A stretch of DNA of 64,000 nucleotides from Dicyema japonicum. Lineage: Eukaryota > Dicyemida > Rhombozoa > Dicyemidae. Shown here piece by piece: positions 12,142 through 22,975 of this stretch; within the stretch, counting starts at the first letter, position 1, and each line of letters starts with the position of its first letter. The DNA lies in NCBI GenBank assembly GCA_011109175.1, contig RDEW01000004.1:582030-646029 (forward strand). Reading direction: 5' to 3'. Position numbers and translations under genes: made by a program. The notes under the pieces are model-generated. The model searched no databases. It had not been told where the DNA came from and was given only the letters and a program-made list of their open reading frames with translations.

Positions 12142-13110
12142 TCATGCCTTTGGAGTTCCACAAATAAGAGAAGGGTCATACCTAACTTTTGTATAAAGTT
12201 CGCATTCTTCAAACCATTTCCGACACTGACCCCACTCAGTTGCGTCTCTAGGCGATCCACGATTGGGTTTCTACAATCCTATCAAAAACCAAAAAAAATC
12301 CCTCTCTTTACTATTCAATGACTTTTTCTTTTCAAGATTCATGGGTTCTAAGTTTTTTACCACAATCTTTGTCATCTTCAAAACAAGCACCTATTCTCCC
12401 AAATTCACCCTCTCTTCTTTCGATACTGGCAGAGCATATCCCTTGCATCGTCGTCATATCTTTGATTTCCTTTCTGTTTGGTAAGCTCTGGTATTTGTTC
12501 GAGTTCTTTCTTCAGTCTAGTAAGTTGACTTCCATACACTGGTTCCATTCGTTCGTTTTTCGGTTACTTTGTGAGAGAACCTCACTGCCCACTATAGATA
12601 ATATCGTTTATATTCGCACGTGGGAATAAGTTTATATAATTATTGGTTGGGGGTGATACAATTAAAACGTTTCTAAAGAGTTGGTACCGAACTTTGTAGG
12701 TTTTTTGACCATCGCGAGAGGTCACTTGATTAATTTGGGAGTAAAACTCATTAATATTTCCGTTACTAAAGACCATCCACCTAGAGGTAGTCTGAACTAC
12801 TGGGAAAACTTCCTACACCCACTCAGCTTTGTCCTCCTTATTCACATGGTCCATAATCACCTGGAGAGATAATTAGATTAATCCGGTAGTACGGTTGAGA
12901 AACCGGATTGTCTTATAGGACAAGAAAAAGAAAAGTGTCAACCTCTCAACCACCAAGGCGTGAGCGGAGGAAAGTTACATGTAGAAAACTGGTAGAACGG
13001 ATAGTAAAGAGGACGGTACAAGTGGAACCCTGAGAATTCATGTGCTTATTGGTAACGCAGAGTGCTCTTAACTAACATGTCTTCCAATATTTACTCGCTT
13101 TACTTTCCAT
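12142..13110 (-). CDS. Unassigned multi-exon gene candidate, convergent with FHAD1
   Basis: Minus strand, possible start at 13110 (MESKASKYWKT). A 32-nt intron then leads to an aromatic-rich exon, SHEFSGFHLYRPLYYPFYQF, and PPLTPWWLR. Further open pieces read NINEFYSQINQVTSRDGQKT, QLTRLKKELEQIPEL and DATEWGQCRKWFEECELYTK, stopping at 12142-12144. Not all junctions can be joined in frame: a TAG near 12800 and the stretch 12300-12400 remain unresolved. I do not recognise the product. It could be a real gene with small indels or a degraded one. Confidence 0.35.
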
Positions 13111-13687
13111 GAAAAAGCTCTATTGTAGACCTTGGACGACTGGATATTCACTTGCCTGATTTCAGCTCAAGAATTAAAAAAGCGAATTTTACCGTTAATT
13201 AACCATCATTGTGTCCCACCAAACTTGAAGTAAATAAAATATTGTTCCTTCTAAAAATAGTGAGGGTTTACTCTAACCCATGTATATCGCCAATATTAAA
13301 ACTTTAAGATTCATTTACTAGAAGCAGCTGCTTCACTTGGCAGACTTATTGGAAACTTAACATTTCGGTCTACAATTCTGAATTTTGACTTTGAAATAAC
13401 TTGGAGAGACGTGTCCGATGAGAAAATTTTTCAGTTGTAAATAACTCAAACAACGAAAATCAGGAAATTGAAAATTAGTGATACAACAATCGGAAAACAT
13501 AGGACCTGTGTACAAGAAAGAGATTAGATCAGAAGGTACTCGTATGTAGTGCTGAGAACAGGCATAAGTTTAGCTCATTTCTTCAATGAGAAAGTACAAA
13601 GCAGGTAAAATTAAAGAAAAACAAAAATTAAATTTCATTTTAATAGAATTTTAATAAAAATTAAATATTTTTTTTATTTTCACTATA

Positions 13688-13878
13688 ATGGACAAGTGCG
13701 AGGATTCACCCTATTTGTTTATCGTCCACTTGAAGTTCATCCGCCTCCTAAAAACGATGAAGACGCCCATCTGAAATTTCACATCGCCCATTTGGGAAAC
13801 CCTGGTCATAGAGACTCATATCAAAAGAAAAAAGTTAAAAACATGATTACTCGTAAATCTCGGGAAAGGAGAGAATAA
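13688..13878 (+). CDS. Small basic ORF just upstream of LYRM4
   Basis: An ATG at 13688 (MDK) is out of frame by one base with a strong 60-codon frame starting at about 13696 (RGFTLFVYRPLEVHPPP ... NMITRKSRERRE) that stops at 13876-13878. Adding one G after the third codon joins them. The C-terminus is rich in Lys and Arg. It lies about 55 bp before LYRM4 on the same strand. Function unknown; it could be a genuine short protein with an assembly indel. Confidence 0.3.
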
Positions 13879-13933
13879 TAAATTTTAAAATTATTTATTA
13901 ATTAATGTTAATAAATAAAATTATTTAAAATAA

Positions 13934-14222
13934 ATGCGGCCCATGTTGGTTCTTTATAAACAACTTCTTAGAGAGTCAAGTAAAATGCAAAATTACAACT
14001 TTCGGTTGAATTAACTAATAATTTTAGAGAATATTCACTTCGTAGAATAAAAAATTACTTCAGAGATAATATGAATGTTACAAACCCCGCAGAAATAGAT
14101 AGATTATACAAAAAAGGACAATCATCATTGGAAATGATTAAAAGACAGGTTGTAAACATTCCCTATTTCAGGTAATCATTGGGAATTTATACCATTGTGC
14201 CAAAAGTGTCCTTGAAAACTAA
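13934..14222 (+). CDS. LYRM4: LYRM4/ISD11, Fe-S cluster biogenesis accessory protein
   Basis: ISD11 binds and stabilises the mitochondrial cysteine desulfurase NFS1. From ATG 13934 the exons give VLYKQLLRES, then EYSLRRIKNYFRDNMNV and a final exon beginning VIIGNLYH, aligning along its length with animal LYRM4 (ALYRAMLRES, TYAVRRIRDAFRENKNV, QVHIGQLY). Introns at 14005-14027 and 14149-14171 (23 nt each) are removed to leave 81 codons, 80 residues, against about 91 in human. The name-giving LYR tripeptide is LYK here. No ORF scan would find this gene because its three exons are all short. Confidence 0.88.
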
Positions 14223-15039
14223 AAAAGTACAGGCTTTATTATTTTCTTCCTTTCTTTTAATTTAATTTTAAAATTAGAATTTATTATTAATTATTATCTA
14301 AACACGTGCTTGTTAATAGTCTCTGTGGCACGTCTATGTGCGTTAGCATGTCTGTGTTTGAGTGCAGAAATGGTAAAAATATCTCAAATTGAAAGGCGTT
14401 TAGCATTATTCTGACATGCATATTGAAGGAGGCGATAGCGCAAAGGATTTATTCTCAACGCTTAGGGTTAAGCACAGGACATATTTGTAGAACCAGGATT
14501 CCTAGATCGAATATTTGCGGGAGAGAAGTGCAGAATCAGCCACATCATAGCAGAGCCATACTATTCTTCAATGAGGCTTACGTTAAAAGTGCTTGAATCT
14601 GATTCCATCGTCGTTATTCACTTAAACATGTACTTTTAAGAAACCTCAATTTATGAATGTAACACCTGATGCGACCACCTGCGTAATTTATTATGTGCCA
14701 CACCCTACATTACTCAATTTCTGAACCTAAATCGACTGTTCTCATATTCCGATATCACGTTTTCGAATCTTTCCGCAGACTGACCGACCGAATTACAGTT
14801 ATACTGAAATTATAATGGCAGGTAACAAAGATTGACCACGAAAGTCTCACAAACGACATCAATTCGAGATTTTGGGTGTAAACTAGGACAACCAGAAAAT
14901 TGCAACTTTAAAAATAAAAATTGCAGAACATGTTTTTAATTGTAAAAATTGCATTATGAAAAAATAAACAAAATCATTTATTGTAATACGAAATTAAATA
15001 TTCCTGAACTTTTTAAGGTCTAAAGTTTCGATTTTTAGT
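14223..15039. other. Intergenic; nothing recognised
   Basis: AT-rich sequence around 14230-14300 follows the LYRM4 stop codon. No open frame, transposon motif or RNA structure could be supported between it and the LINE fragment beginning near 15040. Confidence 0.35.
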
Positions 15040-15760
15040 ATGAATTTTCTTCAAAAGAGATATCGTCGCCCTTAACTGAGGCTGAGCTTCCGCAACAATT
15101 TTGTTGTCGGGGGCGTCTTCTGAGAGCGGTGCTTGGCTCAACGCCATTCCAAATGGAGTTCTGGGTACCTTCCTGGATGATGAATGCGTCCGTATTTGGG
15201 ATCTCATTGCGACTGGGATTAAAAGTCTGTTTTCCACATCCGTGCCGATGCGGAGACAAGATCGACTGTTTTGGCCTACACCCTCTCTCCTGCAGGAAGA
15301 GTGCAAGCAGATTTCCCAGACACATGGCCTTGAAAGAGCTTTGGACGCCGCCGGACACCCCTCCATGCTCGAACCTGTCGGGCTTTGCAGGCGGTACGGG
15401 AAACGACCAGATGGGATGAATCTTCTCTTTTGAAGCCGGGAAACCTCTTGTCTGGGACGTTACCTGCACTGACACATTTGCCTCTTGCAACCTACTCAAG
15501 AGTGCCTCTGGAGCCTGTTCTGCCGCTGAGAAAGCCGAGAATATGAAACAGGAAAAGTACGGATTTTTTGTTTGTTCCACTCGCTGTTGAGACGTCTGGT
15601 TCCCTTGCGCTTACGACGCTAGAATTCTTAGTCGTCTAGAGAATCTGATCGCTACACGAAAAAAAGACCCTCGTGAGCGCTGCTGGTTATTTGAGCGAAT
15701 CTCGCTCGCTATCCTGAGAAGGAATAGCCAACCAGTCAGGGCAGTTTCTATATAACCGTT
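15040..15760 (+). pseudogene. C-terminal part of a non-LTR retrotransposon with zinc-knuckle/endonuclease-like region
   Basis: Plus-strand frames give GAWLNAIPNGVLGTFLDDE, LRLGLKVCFPHPCRCG, GLHPLSCRKSASRFPRH, then RPDGMN, PLVWDVTCTDTF and a C-terminus WLFERISLAILRRN. These are the successive blocks at the end of a widespread invertebrate retrotransposon polyprotein. The RPDG...VWD-x-TC-x-DT block resembles a PD-(D/E)XK endonuclease, so a restriction-like-endonuclease LINE is my inference. Frame shifts between blocks and stops in the last block make it inactive. The minus-strand ORF at 15035-15580 is a shadow. Confidence 0.65.
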
Positions 15761-16570
15761 ACTCTATTTTCTTCAATAAATTTTTTGATGGTATGAGTAA
15801 ATTTCTGGCGAAATATTTTTATTTGAAAAAATCTAGAAAACTTAGTATCCCAAATTTCTGAAGCTTAGTTTGAGCTAATTTCGATTAAATTTGAAAACAA
15901 CGTGGGAATATTAACTGATTCTTTGGCCTAAGATAATTAAAAATCGAAACATTTTGATTAAAACTCCTTCAAATTCAGAGACAATTTTAAAAATTTCTGG
16001 ATGACTCTGGGAGTAATATTTGGCTGCTTTTAGCCCGCTTCCCCATCTAGTGACAACAACTTAGAGTGGTTTCCTATTTGTGAGAACATTTCAAAACGTC
16101 TTTTGTCTTCACAGTGGCAACCTTTAAAGAAGAAATCAGGCTATCAAAATCTGTGAAGTAAGATTTTATTCTTAGAGCACAATTGTGTCAGATGTGAAAC
16201 AAAAGCGACGTGGAAAAAATTTGGATGTAAAAGATTTCTCATTGAGGTCCCAGCTAAAATTAGATTTATTCCTACCACTTGTCATATATCTTGCGGCATC
16301 TGTGACGAATAAGACGAACCTTTGATGTTCAATTGAAAATTTTTTCGTTATTTCATCAACTTTAACACAAATTGTTGAAGTGGGAGGCGAAGAATGTAGG
16401 TAGTTACACAATACGAGAAACAATTATAGCACGTTTTTTTAAACTTTTTATTCTTAATTAATTTTAAATTATTTTAATTATTTTTAAAATAATTTTTTAT
16501 TTTTTTATTTTTTATTTTTTATTTTTTATTTTTTTTAAACAAAAATTTATTAACAATAAAATATTATTTA

Positions 16571-16900
16571 TTAACTATGGGGGAGAGCGGCTGCTGACAT
16601 CACGGAGTAAGCGTTTCCGCGGATAACTGCGATACCAATTCTTTGCCTCAGCCAGACCGCTTCCCGCACGTCTTTCTTGCGGTGGGCCAATTTTCCCCCG
16701 ATTTCCTTTAGGAAAGAGGCTGTAATACTTCCAGCCGCACCAGACGTCTCGATTGCTACCGGTACAAAACGGTAGCGGTCTCCAATTTCGCCATATTTTT
16801 TAATCTTGATTTTTTCGGCCAGATCGGCTGCCGATCCAGCAGACTGCGCCGAGCTGAGCATCATCGAGTTCGAGAAAGAATCCACAACAGTGCAGTCCCA
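16571..16900 (-). pseudogene. C-terminal fragment of the same LINE group
   Basis: Minus strand, ORF ending near 16571: KIKKYGEIGDRYRFVPVAIE, TSGAAGSITASFLKEIGG, RQRIGIAVIRGNAYSVM. This is the terminal block of the retrotransposon polyprotein (KY...YRF-PVA-ET-G ... QRI-IA-RGNA). It opposes the plus-strand fragment at 15040-15760. Confidence 0.7.
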
Positions 16901-16929
16901 TTTTTTTTAATTAAAATTTTTTTTTAACA

Positions 16930-17185
16930 ATTAAACAAATATTAGTTGAGGAAGCCTGCTGCGTGGATTGCGAACGAGTTCCCTCGGAGTATGGCTATTC
17001 CAATCTTTTGTCTTAGCCATAGCCCTTCTCGTTGATCCCTTTTCTTTCTGGCAAGCAATCCTCCGAGTTCTTGCAAGAATTCAGCCGTCATTGGACCAAC
17101 GGCTCCCGATGATTCGGTCGCAACAGGAGTAAATCGGTAGCGATCCCCGAGGCAAGAATATTTCTTGATTTTTAGGTATTTCTTG
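16930..17185 (-). pseudogene. Second C-terminal LINE fragment
   Basis: Minus strand: KKYSCLGDRYRFTPVATES, SGAVGPMTAEFLQELGG, LRQKIGIAILRGNSFAIH. It is nearly identical in reverse orientation to 30450-30690 and matches 34893-35030. It directly abuts the 16571-16900 fragment, so two insertions of related 3' ends lie side by side. Confidence 0.7.
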
Positions 17186-17189
17186 ATTT

Positions 17190-18580
17190 TTCATTTTTTA
17201 TTTGAAAAATAATTGCAAAAAGTTTCAACTGTTGACTAAAATTGCAAAAATTGCTACTTTAAAATGAAAATGAAAAAATATAACTAAAATTAATTATTAT
17301 TCACTACTTTATTATTTATCTAGCTTTTATTAAACTATATATATTTTATTGCAATTTATTGTAATTAGTTGCCCTAGTGTAAACAAATACCGACCAACCT
17401 TTGCCCAACAGAAAATCCGCGTAAATACAGCCGAGAGTATCCCGGAGTGAAAATTCTTCTCCCAAAGGAAAACCTTAAAATTATTGCCACAGACAAGCTT
17501 GGGTTAGGCCACTAACCTTCATGAACGTCAAATATCAAGGTTTCTCTCAGAATTCCCCGCTTTCGAAAAATTACTAAGGCTTACGACTATCTCCCCAAAA
17601 TATTTAGCATCTTACGGTGGAAGCACATGATTTAGGACCACAGAAACTGTCCAATCACATGCATTACTTCACTAAAGTCGTGAATTCAAAAAGTGCTAAA
17701 ATACGCTTATTTGGGTTCAGTGTTTCTGAGGATGCTGTTAATACATATTTTGCCAAAAATTGGGGACGTTCAATAATATTGGAAAGATTGAATTCTTTCC
17801 AGATCCCTAAGAATTTTGTTCTAAAGTCGGCGTTTCCTCCAACTTTACTCGACTTTGAAGTATTCCCATGAAATTGAATTTGCCTATTTTGTCCCCAAAA
17901 ACCACGAGTTGGCCAGAAAATAGGACAGAAGTCGTTTATTCGTCGTCCAGCCATAAAATCAGCAACTTGCAATTATTTTGTTTGTTCTTTCAGTCATCTT
18001 TATAGTGTTTTTCTTTGTAGGAAAAAGAGGATGCTACGACTGACTCTTAAGGATGATTACCACCAACATTAATATTAAAAATTGTTACCTTCAGTCAAGA
18101 CTGGTAACTCCCAGAATTGAAACTCATCCACATCGAAAATTGCTGCATTCTACTTGAACGGTGAGAACCAAAGGGGATGACTCGGAGAATACTTTAGACA
18201 GAAAAACGAGGAGGAGCCTAGCACTATTACGTTCTGGACCTTCCTCATAAGAGACGAATCGGGTTCTTGGCTTTCTTCACCGGACCTACTATCATTGATT
18301 CTACAAGAAGCTTTCTCCTGTCCGGGACCTCCGGTGAACATCAGAGATCTGTGGAAGCGTTCAAAACTAGATGATGTATGCCTGAGACTACCGGACAAGG
18401 TAGCGGTCGGGGTTATTACTAACTAATAATAGACGTCCCAGAGATCCAGAAGGTTGATCCTGTGCACAGGCTGTTGGTTACAATTGTATGCAGTTTTCTC
18501 CACGAGCAGGTGATCCACATGAAAACCTCAATTATTGCACCAAATTGTGCATTATGCCGGGAAATTGTCATATTGACATT
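17190..18580. other. Unexplained stretch
   Basis: An 84-codon ORF at 17617-17871 and an 82-codon one on the minus strand at 18150-18398 are visible, but neither has recognisable motifs and I could not extend them with micro-introns. No transposon signature was recognised. Confidence 0.3.
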
Positions 18581-18589
18581 TCACGGTCA

Positions 18590-18800
18590 AAGTAGGGCGC
18601 ATCCTGGGAACTCATCCACTGAACTCATCCACTCCCCATTATGGGAACTCATCCACTGGAGTAGAGAAAGACTCCTTTTGGATGCAGGCCAGGCATTGGG
18701 CGCCTCCAAGTTATGTGGATCAATGAGGCCTCTAGGAACTGAAGAATACAAGTAGGTAACTGTGTTGGAATCGAACCCCCAGCAACGCAAATGTTATAGT
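18590..18800 (-). repeat. SINE-related repeat with tRNA-like box B
   Basis: Read on the minus strand it starts near GGGGGTTCGATTCCAACAC, a Pol III box B-like sequence. It continues into a body sharing GGCGCCCAATGCCTGGCC and CTCCAGTGGATGAGTTCCCA with the SINE family at 49836-50152. Related bodies occur at 60285-60550 and 63860-64000. Confidence 0.45.
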
Positions 18801-19166
18801 CCTTCATATACCAAAATATTGACTAAAACAAACTTAAGGCAATTGCAGAGGAAAGCGTTTGTTGATTAAAATATTTTACGAAATACCAAATGCTTGGCGA
18901 TTTTTTCACGTTCTGGGCAATCGCGGTGGGGACAACTCGAGTATAACTGTCTTTTCTTAAAAGACAGGGACGTCTGCCAACACCCAAAAGTCCGTGTGCC
19001 CCACTGGCTCCTCCAGTTGATCTCTGGGGTCAGTAGTCAAACCATAACAAAATCTCTTATTTTTGCGAGTGCATGTGTTCAATAATTATCACAAAAATCT
19101 AAAAGGCGTTAAAACCGAAAAAGGCAATCAGTCAGAAATATAAGGCAAAATATTGACGATTATTTG

Positions 19167-19763
19167 ATGAACTGCATATTTCCGAGGGACAAAACAATCG
19201 AGTATACGATTGCAATCATTGGGGACACTTCTGTGGGGAAAAGAAGCATTCTCAGTCACTTTCTGTTCGGACGGCACAATGTATCCGTAAGTTACCTGTT
19301 AATCCAAGTTAAACAAATCCGGTAAACACAACAAATTCATCAAAATGGACGGAATAAACATAAAACTGAAAATTCTGATAAACAACCCTGTCTCCCATAA
19401 ACACCCCCTGAAGAATCCCGACGGAGTCATCTTTGTTTTCGACATTTCCAAGAATATTTCGTTTTGTCTGGCAGAGATGTGGATGTGCAAATTAGTCACT
19501 ACCGTTCACTTTGAAAGTCCAGTGGTACTCCTAGTGGGAAACAAGGCGGACAAAATCGACAGAAAAGTTGATTTTCAGGTTGACTTTGATCTTATTATTC
19601 AAGAGAGCGAAACTACTTGCCCGCGCTCATTCCTTTGGTTACATTGAGACATCTGCGGTCACTGGATACCAAGTCGAAGACATTTTCGAGCATATCGGTA
19701 GTTTTTTGAATTACCCTAGTGATAATGCTATTTACTAAGAGACCAGGGGGCCTTAACTTGTGA
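19167..19763 (+). CDS. Divergent Rab-like small GTPase
   Basis: From ATG 19167: P-loop-like GDTSVGKRS (residues about 21-29), VIFVFDIS, the guanine-specificity motif GNKADK and the ETSA box, in Rab order. Introns at 19287-19308, 19579-19603 and 19698-19719 are removed to give 176 codons, 175 residues, in frame to TGA 19761-19763. Oddities: the Ser/Thr after GK in the P-loop is Arg; the switch II motif (WDTAGQE in Rabs) is absent, with INNPVSHK in its place; the C-terminus has no Cys for prenylation. Nucleotide binding and membrane attachment are therefore doubtful. It may be a specialised Rab relative or a gene under relaxed selection. It is read from sequence without frame repair. Confidence 0.78.
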
Positions 19764-20442
19764 GACGACCTTTAATAAATTCACAATTTTTTTTTTTGTG
19801 CCCCGTAGTTGTCAATCCGGATTCCTCCACCTTTGTGGGGGAGATGGAAACCCGTTTCGTCTGACCATATCAAGGTATAGGTGAAAAAGTTCAATCGGAT
19901 TCTCTGCAAGAATGGGAGAAGGCGCTTTCGTTCGGTAGTAAGGACAATGGAGGAACACATGTCGCAGTTGTTTGCAGGAACTGGGGTCTCCTAACTGTTT
20001 GACGTTTTCTGTCTTTTTTACGTTGAATGGGGTTTAGTGGGGATAACAACAATGCCGTGGAATAAAGGAAAGTGTCGTCTCAAGTTCAAACATTCTAAGC
20101 CATCAATGTGCACAGGATAAAGAACTTGGGGTCCTGAAAGTTTATTAGCAACAGATATAAGCCTATCATCCTTAACTATCACAATATTTGACGAGTCCGT
20201 CGGACACACTGCAAGACCATTTTAGACAAAACTAACGAATTAACTAATGACTGAATATTCATCTTCAGTGTTTCACAACAGACGCACAGAACAGCACAAA
20301 ACTTCTTCAAGCGTGATTTTTAAATTAAAGATTTTTAAATTATGATATTTTTACAATTAAATTTATTTTAAATAAATAGCTGCAAATTTTTGATGGGATC
20401 TGTTAAAAAATAAGAAAACTATTTATCTTTTGATTGATTTAT
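19764..20442. other. Intergenic; no confident feature
   Basis: A 63-codon minus-strand ORF (20018-20209) has no recognised motif. The part at 20300-20440 is AT-rich and ends at the left target duplication of the LINE inserted at 20455. Confidence 0.35.
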
Positions 20443-20454
20443 TAGCCGCGTGGC

Positions 20455-22268
20455 TCTTGAAATATTATCAAGAGAAGAATCATGAAGCTTAATAATGAAC
20501 ACTCGAAGGATGTCTTCCTATCACATCTTAGAGAGCTGGAGCAACTAAAGGACAATGCACAAATGTTCGCTGCAGTCCGACTAATGCGAGGAAAGAAAAA
20601 AGCGACAGTACATGTTATGGATGGGAAGGGGAAACTTATCTTAAAACCAGACGAACAGATCGAATTGATTGCTGCCCATTTTGAAAAACTGTTCAATGCG
20701 AACGGCCAAGAACTGGCCCCTTTCATCGGAGAACCGCGGATGCTGGAAACAATTATCACATCTAAGGAAGTTCAGAGTGCGTGCAGTAAGCTAAAGAATC
20801 ACAGGAGCGCTGGACCAGACAACATCCCTCCCGAACTGCTGAAATATGGACCTATGCGTCTATTCGAAACCATTGCGACATTGTTAAATGGAATGTTTAC
20901 ATCCAACTCTGTCCTACCACTGGGGAAAGGGACATTGATACCTATACAAAAGCCTAACAAACCAAAGGGACCACTAGAAAGCCTACGCCCAGTCATATTG
21001 TTAAACACATTACGAAAAGTTCTTGCATCTGTTGCTTTGGACCGCTTAAAACATCCTGCAGGAAATTACCTATCAGCATGCCATAGTGGATTTCGTGAAG
21101 GAAGGTCGACAGCGGACATTCTGTGGAGCCACAGGTGGCGGTGTGCAACGGCTCAAAGATACAAAAATGCCACGACCATCCTGGGGATCGATATGTCAAG
21201 AGCTTTCGACACCATTAGCCGACACAAGCTAATGGTTGTCCTTCATCAATTTGTGGACCAATCATTGCTACGGATAATCAGAGTACTTCTCTCAAGTACT
21301 GAACTGTCAGTCCGAATTGGGAGAACTCTATCCCGACCATTCAAAACTACAATCGGCACTCCTCAGGGAGACTCCCTCTCCCCCTTACTATTTGTGATAT
21401 ATCTCGAAGCTGCACTAAAGGATCTAAGAACTTGCTATGAAGGAAAAATAAACGAAGTCGTATACGCGGATGATGTGGATTTTATATCCGAGGATACAGA
21501 AGCTCTCACACATCTGCTGGAAAATGCACCGGACAAACTGGGGGAATGGTTCCTCATCGTTAACCGGGCCAAAACGGAAATCACGGAAATCAAAAGAATG
21601 GACAACATCCTTAATGAACGTTGGCGACATGTTAATAAGCTTGGATCCCTACTGGGGGACACAGAAGACATCATCAAAAGGAAAACACTTGCAGGAGTAG
21701 CAATGCGAAAACTCAAAAAGGGATGGCTGAAAGGACTAGATGTCAATCTGCGGATACGCATGTACAATGCATTTGTGAAACCGATACTGACATACAATGC
21801 TGGTACTTGGGCCTGTACAGGTGCGGAATCAATGGCTCTCGATGGGTTCCACAGAAAACAGCTTAGAGTATTATTTGGCATGCAGTGGCCAGCCAGAATC
21901 TCGAATACCGGTATTTACAAAAAATGCAAGAGTAGGCCTCTAAGCCTGGAAATCACTGACGCCCGGTGGAGACTGTTTGGTCACGTACTACGCATGGATC
22001 TTGCTGCCCCGGCTAATGTGGCGATGGAGGACCATTTCATGTTCGAGGGCAAATGCTTCCGTGGCAGACCAAGGATGACCCTACCTATCATGCTGCACAA
22101 AGACCTCCAAAGGATGAAGAAATGCCTAAAGACGGGAGACGATCTGGACATGCTGAGATCGACTGCGTGTAACCGTGGAGGATGGAAGAGGCTAACTAAT
22201 AACATTGTTTCTTGTATTGCACATGCTTTGCTATAACTATTATGGCAAGGCGATAAGTGCTGTAATAA
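20455..22268 (+). mobile_element. 5'-truncated LINE inserted in a SINE head
   Basis: The element is flanked by a perfect 12-bp direct repeat, TAGCCGCGTGGC, at 20443-20454 and 22269-22280. That sequence is the SINE head, and the SINE continues after the right copy. The element consists of the RT reading frame and a short 3' tail ending AAGTGCTGTAATAA. Truncation at the 5' end plus target duplication is the hallmark of target-primed reverse transcription, so this is a relatively recent insertion. Confidence 0.8.
20482..22236 (+). CDS. Non-LTR retrotransposon reverse transcriptase, intact 584-residue frame
   Basis: Reverse transcriptase region of a LINE. Visible RT motifs in order: AGPDNIPPELL, IPIQKPNKPKGPLESLRPV, SGFREGRSTADIL, GIDMSRAFDTI (first catalytic Asp), GTPQGDSLSPLLFVIYLEA, and the catalytic box VVYADDVDF. 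The C-terminal part has the thumb/tail motifs LTYNAGTWACT, RWRLFGHVLRMD and FRGRPRMTLP. No endonuclease domain is present because the copy is 5' truncated; a stop lies just upstream of the ATG. There are no internal stops and no micro-introns, unlike host genes. A decayed relative is at 51600-52260 and a 3' piece at 22445-22690. Confidence 0.88.
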   Translation: MKLNNEHSKDVFLSHLRELEQLKDNAQMFAAVRLMRGKKKATVHVMDGKGKLILKPDEQIELIAAHFEKLFNANGQELAPFIGEPRMLETIITSKEVQSACSKLKNHRSAGPDNIPPELLKYGPMRLFETIATLLNGMFTSNSVLPLGKGTLIPIQKPNKPKGPLESLRPVILLNTLRKVLASVALDRLKHPAGNYLSACHSGFREGRSTADILWSHRWRCATAQRYKNATTILGIDMSRAFDTISRHKLMVVLHQFVDQSLLRIIRVLLSSTELSVRIGRTLSRPFKTTIGTPQGDSLSPLLFVIYLEAALKDLRTCYEGKINEVVYADDVDFISEDTEALTHLLENAPDKLGEWFLIVNRAKTEITEIKRMDNILNERWRHVNKLGSLLGDTEDIIKRKTLAGVAMRKLKKGWLKGLDVNLRIRMYNAFVKPILTYNAGTWACTGAESMALDGFHRKQLRVLFGMQWPARISNTGIYKKCKSRPLSLEITDARWRLFGHVLRMDLAAPANVAMEDHFMFEGKCFRGRPRMTLPIMLHKDLQRMKKCLKTGDDLDMLRSTACNRGGWKRLTNNIVSCIAHALL

Positions 22269-22695
22269 TAGCCGCGTGGCGCCATGTGGTGCTTCGTGGC
22301 TAATTGGTTCAAGTTTCTGTTTGATCGTCTGTTACTCCTCTCTCTTCCTATTAGAGTGGCGTAATGTGATCTACCTGTCTAGGTGACGCCCAGTGCCAGG
22401 CCGGCACGAAAAGGATCATTTGCTCTCCCCCACTCCACTGGAATGGAACTACTCCTCCAATGTAAAACGCTTTCGTGGAAGACCGTTAACAACCCTCCCG
22501 GTCGTTCTACAAAACGATCTGAATGCTGTGAAGAAAACATTGGCATCTGGTGACGATCTGGACACACTAAGAATCCTAGCTAAGCACAGAAAAGCTGGAT
22601 CAAGCTAACTAATTCTCTTATATTTTTGGTGCACATTCGGGGCTATAAATATTATGGCTCTCCCGAAAGTGCTAGTAATAATGTGGTGTAGAATT
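22269..22695 (+). repeat. SINE 5' half joined to a LINE 3' fragment
   Basis: 22269-22440 is the SINE head and middle (ATGTGGTGCTTCGTGGCTAA, then CTAGGTGACGCCCAGTGCCA). At CACTCCACTGGAATGG it switches to a LINE 3' coding fragment, FRGRPLTTLPVVLQNDL and TLASGDDLDTLR, related to the end of the RT at 20482-22236. It ends with a tail ATTATGGCTCTCCCGAAAG. A chimeric or nested structure. Confidence 0.6.
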
Positions 22696-22870
22696 TTCTA
22701 ACGAAGTGATGAAGCCATCTCGCTTATTGGAACACGTAAAACTCAAGCAACCTCAATCACTAAGGAAAAATGTCGAATATTTTTATAAATTAAAAACAAA
22801 ACTGACAAAGGATAAAATAACTTCATTAACAATATTTACAAATCCGCAAACTATTCAGGATTTTTATATT
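22696..22870 (+). pseudogene. hAT transposase N-terminal fragment
   Basis: Plus-strand frame SNEVMKPSRLLEHVKLKQ, then SLRKNVEYFYKLKTKL resembles the BED-finger-adjacent segment of ZBED5/FAM200-like hAT proteins (MKPSKL-x-RHL...FF). A short truncated piece. Confidence 0.45.
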
Positions 22871-22975
22871 CAAGTTTTAGAAATGATAGCCAATAATGGT
22901 ATTAAGAACCATGGAAAATGTCGATTAATGTGTTTACTCAGTTATTCAAAGCATTATGGGTTTGGATATTCAAGT

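Noticed and set aside
12127-12629. Plus-strand ORFs with hydrophobic translations, membrane-protein-like
   Set aside because: They oppose a more protein-like minus-strand set of frames and have no motif.
15035-15580. 181-codon minus-strand ORF
   Set aside because: The plus strand carries recognisable retrotransposon blocks in the same place; the minus ORF is the shadow.
21424-22205. Long minus-strand ORFs opposite the reverse transcriptase
   Set aside because: They lack motifs, while the plus strand has the full set of RT motifs.
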